46,243 bases of DNA from Candidatus Amesbacteria bacterium RBG_19FT_COMBO_48_16 (lineage in GTDB: Bacteria > Patescibacteriota > Microgenomatia > CAZETR01 > Amesbacteraceae): contig MEXE01000042.1 of NCBI GenBank assembly GCA_001775555.1, positions 1 through 46,243 of the forward strand. The letters are read 5' to 3'. The stretch's first letter is position 1. Each line of letters begins with the position of its first letter. This document shows, in pieces, positions 30,183 through 38,800 of this stretch. Under the pieces are notes generated by a model. That model had not been told where the DNA came from. It ran no database searches and saw only the letters and a list, made by a program, of their open reading frames with translations. The position numbers were made by a program, and so were the translations under genes.

Positions 30183-32396
30183 ATGAAAGTTGTCAGTAAA
30201 TCCATAGATTTGGCGGGTCGGGTCCTGTCGCTCGAAGTCGGACGCCTGGCCCAGCAAGCCACGAGCGCCGTTTTAGCCCGTTACGGCGATACTGTAGTTC
30301 TTTCGACAGTTGTAGTTGGCCAGGAAGATTCCAAAAAGGATTATCTTCCCCTCTCCATAGAATATCAGGAACGTCTCTATGCCGGAGGCCGGATTAAAGG
30401 TTCCCGCTGGGTCAAGCGTGAAGGCCGGCCTACCGACGCCGAGACTCTCTCCGCCCGCCTGATTGACCGTTCTATCCGTCCTCTTTTCCCCAAAGACTTC
30501 CGCCGTGAAATCCAGGTTATAGTTACAGTACTTTCTGCTGATTTGGTAAATGACCCGGACGTATTAGGAATTATTGCCACTTCCGCCGCCGTAGCCATTT
30601 CCCCTCTTCCCTGGTCCGGGCCCGTTGGGGCGGTCCGCGTCGGCTTAACTGACGGCCAGCCGGTGACAAACCCCCAAAACGGAAACCGCACAGGCGTTGA
30701 TTTGGATTTGGTAGTCGCCAGCACCGACCGGCTCATCAATATGATCGAAGCCGGAGCCCGCCAAATCCCGGAGGATCAGGTTTTGACCGCTCTGCAGGCC
30801 GGTTTCACAACCAACCAAGATATTATCGGTTTGATCAACTCTCTTGTTACCGAAGTCGGTCGCGACAAGCTCTCACTTGCTACCAGCCCGCCTCCGGCCA
30901 AACTGGTAGCCGAGCTGGAAAAACTGCTCCGTCCGAAGTTAGAGGATTATATTTCCAATTTTGCCGACAAAGAAGGGGGCCATCTGGATAATGTTATTGC
31001 CCAGGCGGCAGCCGACTTGGAAGACAAAGACAAAACTTTCCTGCCCGTCATAGTAGAAAACTTACTCAAGAAATTAGTTCGCACCAATATTCTGGACAAA
31101 AGCCGTCGTCCTGATGACCGGAAATTTGACCAAATCCGGCCGCTTAGCTCCGAGGTGGCTGTCTTACCGCGGGTTCACGGTTCGGCCATTTTCCAGCGCG
31201 GCCAAACCCAGGTCTTAACAGTTACCACTCTTGGTGCACCGTCTTTGTCTCAATCCCTCGAATCCGCAGAAGGTGAGGAAACCAAGCGCTACATGCACCA
31301 TTATAATTTCCCCCCGTATAGTGTTGGGGAAACAGGCCGCATGGGCTCACCCAGCCGCCGGGAAATAGGCCACGGCGCTCTGGCGGAGCGGGCTTTGGCT
31401 CCGGTTATTCCCGACGAATCGGTCTTCCCTTATGCCATCCGGGTAGTTTCCGAGGTGGAGAGTTCAAACGGTTCCACCTCCATGGCCAGTGCCTGCGGTT
31501 CAACCCTTTCTTTAATGGACGCCGGCGTTCCCTTAACGGCTCCCGTAGCCGGTATTTCTATCGGTTTAGTCACTCCCGACTCATACCCCCAAAAGACCGA
31601 CAAATTTATTCTCTTGACTGATATTATCGGTCTGGAAGATTACTACACCGATATGGATTTCAAAGTCGCAGGTACCACCACCGGTATTACCGCAATTCAG
31701 CTTGATGTCAAAGTCCCGGGGATTACCTTGGACATTTGTCGTCAAACGCTTGTCTATGCCAAAACCGCCCGCCTGCAAATTTTAGAAGCCATACTCAAGG
31801 TTTTACCTGTGTCTCGGCCTCAGCTTTCTCCGTATGCTCCCAAAATTAACACCGTCCAAATCCCGGTTGACCGGATAGGCGAACTTATCGGTCCCGGCGG
31901 CAAAATAATCAGAAAATTGATGGCAGATACCGAGACTACCATTGATGTTCGTGACGATGGATCAGTTTTCGTCTCCGGCCTAAATCAGACCGGGATGGAC
32001 AAAGCCTTAACCTGGATCAGTTCTTTGGGTAAAGAAGTTACCCCGGGTGAAATTTACGAAGGTACCGTCGTTCGTATCCAGCCTTTTGGTGCCTTTGTGA
32101 ACATCTTGCCTGGCAAAGACGGCCTGGTTCACGTTTCTCAAATGGATAGTAACTTCGTTTCTGACCCCCGTCAGGTAGTCAAGGAAGGTGACACAGTTAA
32201 AGTCTGGGTAACTGAAATTGATCCTCAGGGCAGGGTTAATTTAAGCATGCTTTTTGACCCGTCCGGTAGTCCTGTTGTCAAAGCTCGGGAAGACCGTCCG
32301 CCGTCCAGACCCTACTCAGGCGGCAGCTTCCGTGGTCCTTCGCCTCGTCGTAGTTCAGGCGGCTTTCGTGACCAAGGGTCTAGGCGCCGCTTCTAA
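30183..32396 (+). CDS. pnp: Polyribonucleotide nucleotidyltransferase (PNPase)
   Basis: A phosphorolytic 3'-5' exoribonuclease, 737 residues. The first RNase PH domain has RYGDTVVLSTVV and ARLIDRSIRPLFP. The second has GQTQVLTVTTLG and SSNGSTSMASACGSTLSLMDAGVPL. The KH domain begins near 556 (VDRIGELIGPGGKIIRKLM) and the S1 domain near 621 (IYEGTVVRIQPFGAFVNILPG, DGLVHVSQM). The C-terminus ends in an Arg/Gly/Ser-rich tail (SGGSFRGPSPRRSSGG), likely RNA-binding. RNase J is encoded 1.8 kb downstream. Confidence 0.98.
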   Translation: MKVVSKSIDLAGRVLSLEVGRLAQQATSAVLARYGDTVVLSTVVVGQEDSKKDYLPLSIEYQERLYAGGRIKGSRWVKREGRPTDAETLSARLIDRSIRPLFPKDFRREIQVIVTVLSADLVNDPDVLGIIATSAAVAISPLPWSGPVGAVRVGLTDGQPVTNPQNGNRTGVDLDLVVASTDRLINMIEAGARQIPEDQVLTALQAGFTTNQDIIGLINSLVTEVGRDKLSLATSPPPAKLVAELEKLLRPKLEDYISNFADKEGGHLDNVIAQAAADLEDKDKTFLPVIVENLLKKLVRTNILDKSRRPDDRKFDQIRPLSSEVAVLPRVHGSAIFQRGQTQVLTVTTLGAPSLSQSLESAEGEETKRYMHHYNFPPYSVGETGRMGSPSRREIGHGALAERALAPVIPDESVFPYAIRVVSEVESSNGSTSMASACGSTLSLMDAGVPLTAPVAGISIGLVTPDSYPQKTDKFILLTDIIGLEDYYTDMDFKVAGTTTGITAIQLDVKVPGITLDICRQTLVYAKTARLQILEAILKVLPVSRPQLSPYAPKINTVQIPVDRIGELIGPGGKIIRKLMADTETTIDVRDDGSVFVSGLNQTGMDKALTWISSLGKEVTPGEIYEGTVVRIQPFGAFVNILPGKDGLVHVSQMDSNFVSDPRQVVKEGDTVKVWVTEIDPQGRVNLSMLFDPSGSPVVKAREDRPPSRPYSGGSFRGPSPRRSSGGFRDQGSRRRF

Positions 32397-32439
32397 AAAC
32401 CCAATACTTCAGCCAAACTTGGTGTAAACTAATATCCAT

Positions 32440-33486
32440 ATGGACGACCAGCTCACCTCAGATATTACCAAGCTTACCCAGCTTCTTGCTTCTGCCACTC
32501 TGCCTGATGACCTCCGGACAAAAGCCGAGGATATGTTGGCCCGCCTGTCTCGTCAGGCCAAACACGGCAGCTACTCTGCGGACTTCGAACAGGTCCAACA
32601 TTACCTTGACTGGATCACTCACTTGCCCTGGTCTACCACTACTCCGGACATCTTGGACTTAAAACACGTCAAGCAGGTTCTGGACTCTCACCATTTTGGC
32701 CTTGAGGATCTAAAACACCGGTTTCTGGAATATATGTCCGTTCTGATTCTCAACGAGACCAAAGGCAACACCGATTTCCATGCCCCGGTTCTATTGTTGG
32801 TTGGCTTGGTCGGTACCGGTAAAACTACAATTGCCTCAAGTATATGTGAAGCTATGGGTAGAAAATTCATTCGTATCCCTTTTGGCGGCATGAGTTCGGC
32901 CCTTGATCTGCGCGGTCAATCCCGGATCCAGCCGGACGCCGAACCTGGCCAGATTATCAAAGGTTTACGCCGGGCAGGTTCCCGAAACCCCGTGATTCTT
33001 CTTGATGAGATTGACCGTGTGGCCGACTCCAGCCGGGGAGAAATTATGGGAGTTTTGGTCGAGCTTCTCGATCCCGAGCAAAACAACGCTTTTTCTGATC
33101 ATTTCATCGATTACCCTTTTGATCTTTCCCAGGCTGTTTTTATCGCCACCGCCAACAACACCACTCACATTAATACTGCTGTCATGGACCGTTTGGAACC
33201 TATCCTCATGCCTTCCTACACCGATGAGGAAAAAATTACTATCGGCCGCGACTATGTCCTGCCGGCCGAAATCCAAAAAGCCGCTTTAGCAAAAAACACT
33301 CTCAAAATAGAAGATACGGTCTGGCCCAAAATTGTGCGACCCTTGGGATTTGATGCCGGTCTCCGGACCCTCGAACGGACTATCCAGGGAATTGTCAGAA
33401 AGACTGCCAAACTGGTGGTCGAAGGCCGGGGCAAGGAATTTGTTATTACTCCGGACAACGTCCGCGACTTCCTCCCCAGCTACTAA
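32440..33486 (+). CDS. Lon-type AAA+ ATPase lacking the protease domain
   Basis: A 348-residue protein matching the ATPase half of Lon. Residues about 30-75 resemble the Lon helical domain (FEQVQHYLDWITHLPW). The AAA+ core has Walker A GLVGTGKTT (~124-132), FIRIPFGGMSSALDLRGQ, Walker B VILLDEIDRV (~184-193), LLDPEQNNAFSDHFIDYPFDLSQAVFIATAN and the lid GLRTLERTIQGIVRKTAKLV. It stops right where the Ser-Lys protease would begin. The large N-terminal domain is also absent. No protease-domain ORF follows. It is likely an unfoldase or remodeller. A 10-nt distance from a TAAACT box suggests a very short leader. Confidence 0.85.
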   Translation: MDDQLTSDITKLTQLLASATLPDDLRTKAEDMLARLSRQAKHGSYSADFEQVQHYLDWITHLPWSTTTPDILDLKHVKQVLDSHHFGLEDLKHRFLEYMSVLILNETKGNTDFHAPVLLLVGLVGTGKTTIASSICEAMGRKFIRIPFGGMSSALDLRGQSRIQPDAEPGQIIKGLRRAGSRNPVILLDEIDRVADSSRGEIMGVLVELLDPEQNNAFSDHFIDYPFDLSQAVFIATANNTTHINTAVMDRLEPILMPSYTDEEKITIGRDYVLPAEIQKAALAKNTLKIEDTVWPKIVRPLGFDAGLRTLERTIQGIVRKTAKLVVEGRGKEFVITPDNVRDFLPSY

Positions 33487-33490
33487 AGCC

Positions 33491-33514
33491 GTATCATGCA
33501 TCGATGCATGATAC
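33491..33514. repeat. Perfect 24-bp palindrome
   Basis: The half-site GTATCATGCATC is followed by its exact reverse complement with no spacer. It lies 4 bp after the stop of the Lon-like gene and 15 bp before the glycosylase ATG. There is no T-run. It may be an operator for a dimeric protein or a hairpin in mRNA. Confidence 0.85.
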
Positions 33515-33529
33515 AGAAATTAATTAAAT

Positions 33530-34183
33530 ATGGATAAGAAACAAGAATTATTAGCGCTGAAGCAAAAACTCGAATCCAGAGGTGATACACCATTTGTTAA
33601 CTCACCCAAAGACATTGTTTTTGGAGATGGTAACCCAAACACAGAATTGATGTTTATAGGTGAGGCGGCTGGTTATTGGGAAACAGTAGAACGAAAACCT
33701 TTTGTAGGCCCAGCCGGAAAATTACTGGTAAAAACTCTTAAGGAAACATTGGGCCTAGACAGGGATCAAGTTTATATTTCAAATATTGTCAAAGCCCGAC
33801 CACCAAACAACCGTGACCCCCAACCAGATGAAATTGAGGCCTTCAGACCTTATCTGGACAAGGAGATTGAGATAATTCAGCCCAAAATCATTGCCACTCT
33901 CGGCCGCTTTAGCATGGCCAAGTTTATCCCCGACGTCTCAATTTCCCGCGTCCACGGCCAACCCCGCTTCTTCGAATTCTCGACTATAAACGACAAACTA
34001 ACTAACTACAAACCAATTATATTTCCCATGTATCATCCCGCCGCCGCCCTGCGTTCCGGGACGGTCCTTAACGATTTCATTCAGGACTTTAATAAATTAA
34101 AGACCCTTTTGAGCCAAAAATATGAAACTCCAATAACTGTTGTCGAAACTTTACAAAAACCCGCTCAGACAACATTATTCTAA
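33530..34183 (+). CDS. Uracil-DNA glycosylase superfamily protein (family 4-like, no Fe-S cysteines)
   Basis: A base-excision repair enzyme removing uracil from DNA. In 217 residues, motif A is FIGEAAGYWE (42-51; usually GEAPG), followed by KPFVGPAGKLLVKTL (56-70) and ISNIVKARPPNNRDPQ (83-98). Motif B is MYHPAAALRSG. Family 4 enzymes normally have four Cys binding a 4Fe-4S cluster. This protein has no cysteine anywhere; the positions in KCRPP and EIxxC are Ala and Phe. The fold assignment is good, but activity and exact family are uncertain. The 5' part is AT-richer than its neighbours. Confidence 0.8.
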   Translation: MDKKQELLALKQKLESRGDTPFVNSPKDIVFGDGNPNTELMFIGEAAGYWETVERKPFVGPAGKLLVKTLKETLGLDRDQVYISNIVKARPPNNRDPQPDEIEAFRPYLDKEIEIIQPKIIATLGRFSMAKFIPDVSISRVHGQPRFFEFSTINDKLTNYKPIIFPMYHPAAALRSGTVLNDFIQDFNKLKTLLSQKYETPITVVETLQKPAQTTLF

Positions 34184-34200
34184 TAGATTAATATATCTAT

Positions 34201-35856
34201 ATGGGCCAGTTAAAAATCATTCCCCTCGGCGGTTTCGGTAACGTCAACACCAACATGTTTGTCTATGAACTGGACAACGATATTTTGTTGGTTGATTGTG
34301 GTATTGGCTTTCCATCCGAAGACATGCTAGGTGTAGATGTTCTGATTCCGGACATCTCCTACCTCAAAGACAAGCTTTCTAAAATCAGGGGTCTGGTCAT
34401 CACTCACGGTCACGAAGACCATATTGGCAGTTTACCCTACATTTTACCCAAACTTCCGGACGTTCCCGTATACGCTTCTCGGCTTCCGGCCGCTTTAATT
34501 ATCGATAAGTTGAGCGAGTACCAGAGTATACCCCAAAATATTCATGTTTTACCCCAGAGACAACCGCTGTATCTGGGTCAATTTACCATTGAATCCATTC
34601 ACGTGACTCATTCCATACCCGATTCCACTCATCTTTTAATTTCCACACCCGAGGGGACTGTTTATCATGGTAGTGACTTCAAATTTGATTTCACCCCAGT
34701 TTATAAAGACTTCTCCGATCTTCAAAGAATTGCCCAGGCAGGGAGCCAAGGAATAGATTTATTATTATCGGATTGCTTGGGAAGCGAGCGTAAGGGGTAC
34801 ACCCCGTCGGAAACCACCTTAGACGATACGTTTGACCGCGAACTCACAGACTGTCCGGGTAAGTTTATTGTTACTTCCATAGGGAGTAATATCAGCCGTT
34901 GGTATCAGGCCTCCAAAGCAGCCGTCCGTAACGGTCGTAAAATTGTCCTAGCCGGCAGAAGCGTAGATCGTAATCTGGCTGTAGCCAAGAAATTGGGCTA
35001 TTACGATATTCCCCAAAATTCGTTTGTACAGTTGCATCAGGCCAAAAGACTGCCTCCCAATAAAATTTGCGTTTTAGCCGCCGGTTCTCAAGGTCAGACC
35101 GGCTCTGCTCTGGAAAGAATAGCCTCTGGTGATCATCGTGACATCACTCTCCAGCCATATGACAAAGTGGTTTTTTCCTCCGATTACATTCCTGGCACTG
35201 AAGCGTCCGTTGCCACTGTTATTAACGAGTTATCCCGCAAACAAGCCACGGTTGTCTATACCGCCATCACTGACAATTTGCATGTTTCAGGCCATGGCAG
35301 TCAGCAGGATCTTCTCTTATTATTAAGCCTCACCCGGCCTAAATACGTCCTCCCGTTTGGGGGTAATTACAATCAAATGGTTCAATATTCACGACTAGCT
35401 AAGTCTATGGGTTACCCAACCCAAAAGATTTTTTTACCCATGACTAATCAGACAGTCATTGTCTCAAATAAACAAGCCAGTCTTGGTCCAACTGTTTCCA
35501 TCAGAAACATCATGGTTGACGGTTTAGGTATTGGTGACGTCGGAGAAGTTGTTTTGCGTGACCGGCAACAGTTAGCCGAAGAAGGAGTAGTAATTGCTGT
35601 TCTCGAGGCTGACCAAAACGATCTGTCCAGCTTGGTCAACTTCGAATTGGTCAGCCGGGGATTTGTCTTTGAAAAGTACAGCACTGATTTGTTAAGCCGA
35701 GCCTCCGACCGAGTCAAAAAAGCCATTGCCACCAAACGCGGGAAAATTGAATCGGACCGGCACCTCAAACAACTAGTCATCGATACCCTCGGCCGCTATT
35801 TGTTTGAACAGACCCACCGTCGCCCCATGATTCTCCCTGTTGTGGTGGAAGTGTAG
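34201..35856 (+). CDS. rnj: Ribonuclease J
   Basis: A metallo-beta-lactamase/beta-CASP RNase with 5'-3' exo- and endonuclease roles. The 551 residues start LKIIPLGGFGNVNTNMFVYE. The metal motif THGHEDHIG lies at 68-76, with HVTHSIPDS and GSDFKFD further on. The beta-CASP part has SIGSNISRWYQASKAAVRNGR and VFSSDYIPGTEASV, then VSGHGSQQDLLLLLSLTRP. The C-terminal domain is complete to RRPMILPVVVEV. The 3' end overlaps the convergent giant gene by 80 bp. Confidence 0.96.
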   Translation: MGQLKIIPLGGFGNVNTNMFVYELDNDILLVDCGIGFPSEDMLGVDVLIPDISYLKDKLSKIRGLVITHGHEDHIGSLPYILPKLPDVPVYASRLPAALIIDKLSEYQSIPQNIHVLPQRQPLYLGQFTIESIHVTHSIPDSTHLLISTPEGTVYHGSDFKFDFTPVYKDFSDLQRIAQAGSQGIDLLLSDCLGSERKGYTPSETTLDDTFDRELTDCPGKFIVTSIGSNISRWYQASKAAVRNGRKIVLAGRSVDRNLAVAKKLGYYDIPQNSFVQLHQAKRLPPNKICVLAAGSQGQTGSALERIASGDHRDITLQPYDKVVFSSDYIPGTEASVATVINELSRKQATVVYTAITDNLHVSGHGSQQDLLLLLSLTRPKYVLPFGGNYNQMVQYSRLAKSMGYPTQKIFLPMTNQTVIVSNKQASLGPTVSIRNIMVDGLGIGDVGEVVLRDRQQLAEEGVVIAVLEADQNDLSSLVNFELVSRGFVFEKYSTDLLSRASDRVKKAIATKRGKIESDRHLKQLVIDTLGRYLFEQTHRRPMILPVVVEV

Positions 35857-38800
35857 ATATACCAAACTCACCAAACATCCAACCCTCTTCTCCGTCAAAC
35901 TTGATAAGGAGCCAGCCGTCTTGTTCTTTAAGAAGTTGGAAAGTTTGGCCGACCTGGACCTTCGCGACTACCTCGGCGCTTTTCATAGGTGTACGGCGGA
36001 CTAGTATCCAGTCATTTTTGTTGCCGACCACTTCAACCAACGGCTTTTTGAGTAGCTGACCCTCGGTGCTGGTCCCTTTGACTTGCGCACTCTTGTTAGA
36101 CGGGGTAGTCAGGGTGTAATAGGCGTCATAGACATAATTTTTGTTTTGGCTCATGACTTCAAAAAAGTAAGTTTTGCCAGCTTCTAAATTAGTTAGCTCC
36201 ATTCTGTGTTCTTTTACCCGCTCACTCGATTGGACTTTACTGCCATACGACGTATCAAAACCATAGTTGACTGCTGAAGTGGCATGATGGTTGGTCAGCC
36301 AATGGATGACGGCGGAAGTAGGGGTCACAGCCTCTACCTTTACCAAGAGAATCTTTGTCGGTTCTTTGTCAAACCATACTTCTTTGTAAATTTCAACGGT
36401 TAGTTGTGTTTTAGCCACTAAACGGTCTGCTTTTTGAGTAATACTGTCTGTTACTCTAGCCAATGGATTTGTAATTTTTCCCATCGCCAAAGCTGTGTTT
36501 TGAGCAAGAGCAGTGGTTATTATTCCCACACTGTTTGCCGCGCTGGCAATTACTGATCCTGTTTTTTGCAGGGTATTGGTTATGGCTTTTGCTACAAAGT
36601 TGGCTGTATTTCCAATTCCGGTCAAAATTATCTTGGCTACCCCCGGCGCATTATTAGCTAAACGGTTATATCCCTCGCCAATAGATTTGGCAGTGTTACC
36701 GATGCCTTGTCCGACTGCTACTAATAATGTTTGGGTTGTCTTTCCGAAAGCAGTAAGTATTTGGCCAACTCCTCGCCCCACAAAGGCTAGGCTTTGGGTA
36801 ACCGCATAAGCGGCTCGACCAATAATTGTTTTTGTGAAAGCATCGGTTTTTTGATTGGTTCCAATAACGAATGCCTGGTACCTACTCCAGGCGGTTGCCA
36901 GTGAATTCGTGGTGGTCTTGCCCGTATCGACCAATCCCCACCAAAGATTAGCTAAAGTTTCGGCGATCTTTGAACCAACAACTTCCAGGACATTCGGTTT
37001 TTCAACCGCCGTAGGTTTAGTGATTTCCAGTTCTTCTTTGACTTTTTCTTTTTGCTCCGGTGCTAGCGGTTTGGTTTCTTCCTCAATTATTTTCTTTTCT
37101 TCGGGTGTGGTTATTTGAGCCAGAGTAGTGACATTTAACGTTAGCGTTGTTTCGCTTGAAGGGTTATCCGCTTTATCTTTTCCGGTTAATGTAATTTTGT
37201 ATGTCCCGTAATCTAAGGTATCTTTGGATGTGTATTCAAAAGTCAAATATTTGTCGCATTTCTGTTTTGAATTATCAGCAACCTCTTTACCGTCACAACT
37301 CCACCAAGGTTTATCCATGTTGATGGTGTAGAGGGTTATCAGTTTGTACCCTAGTCCTTCTTTCTTCTCAACTTTTATCTCAACTTGCTTGGGACCGGAA
37401 GCAATTTTTGGTCCATTTTCATCCTGGGTCTGAGTAGAATCCCCACCGGCAAGTGAATCAGTGATTTTGCCAAAGATAGTCGGGGTTTTATCGGTTGTAG
37501 AAAAATTAGTTGAAGAAAAAGGAATATCGTTAATTTGGGTCAGTTCTACTTTTGGACTGTTTCTGTCTACAAACAAAGTTCTTGAACTTGACGTTTCATT
37601 CCCTGCATTATCAACTGCCCTTACCTTCCAAGAAACTCTCCCTTCCCGCAGTTTCCCGTCATTTTGGCCGGAGTTACTGTCAGAGCTCCATTCACTCGAA
37701 GACTTGGTATAAACAGAAATGTAGTTATTGGTCGAATCGGAATCGGAAAAGTTCTCGTAATGAATGAGGTATTTATTTGTTTCGTAGTCGGTGGTTCTTG
37801 AAGTGGGAATGTCGTCAATGGTGAAGTCACCGCTGGCTTGCCCTGAGCCTGCCGAAGGGTTATCTATTTCCAAAACATACTTTGAAAGTCCGGCGGTGGC
37901 ATCAGTTGTAGCCTTCCATCTAAAAGTAGGTCTTTCTGAATTTGTATAAGTATCTCCTCCCGGCGAATCTAAGTCAAATGAGGCAGGAGCAGTGGTATCA
38001 ACAGTAAAAGTATCAGAAGCGTTAGTTGAGGTATTAGAAGCATTATCCGTAGCTCTGACGTAAACCGTATGTTCCCCATCGCTTAAGCTTGAAAGCTGAC
38101 AAGTGAAAGCCTCTTCTGCTTCATCAAAGTTTGAGTCATCTGCACTACAGCTGGTCCATGACCCTGAAGTTGCATCCACCTGGAATTCCACTGTTGAAAT
38201 GGTGCCTCCGGTATCAGTGGCTGTGCCGGATATGACGGGTGTGGAGTCGGTGGTGGGATCAGGTGAAACTGCGGTTAGGCTAACACTCGGTACTCCCGCA
38301 TCCACGCTAAATGAATCTGTCCCGTAATCAACCTCTGCCGTGGTGTTGGCGGCTTCATCCGTTGCCCGCACATAAACAGTATGGCTGCCGTCTGCCAACG
38401 CTTCAGTTGTACAGGAAAAGTCTTCTTCCGTCTCATCGATTGTTCCGTCTGTTGCAGTACAATCAGTCCAGCTGCCTGCAACGGAATCTACTTGAAATTC
38501 AATGTCTGTCAAAATGGTGGTCCCGCCATTGGCCGTTCCCGTAAATGCTGGTGTATTGTCAGATGTGGGATCAGGAGTCAAAGCGGTCACACTGACACTC
38601 GGAGCCGTGGTATCCACTGTCACACTGCCTTCGCTTTCACTGCCCAGATTAGTGGCATTGTCAACGGCTTTGACAAAAAACGAATAGATGCCTTCTGCCA
38701 GATTGGTGGTGGCGGTAAGAAGTGCAGTCGTTCCTGAGGCCACCTGGGTTAAAGCTGCATCAAGAACTCTCCAGGCATAAGAGGCCACACCCGAAAGTGC

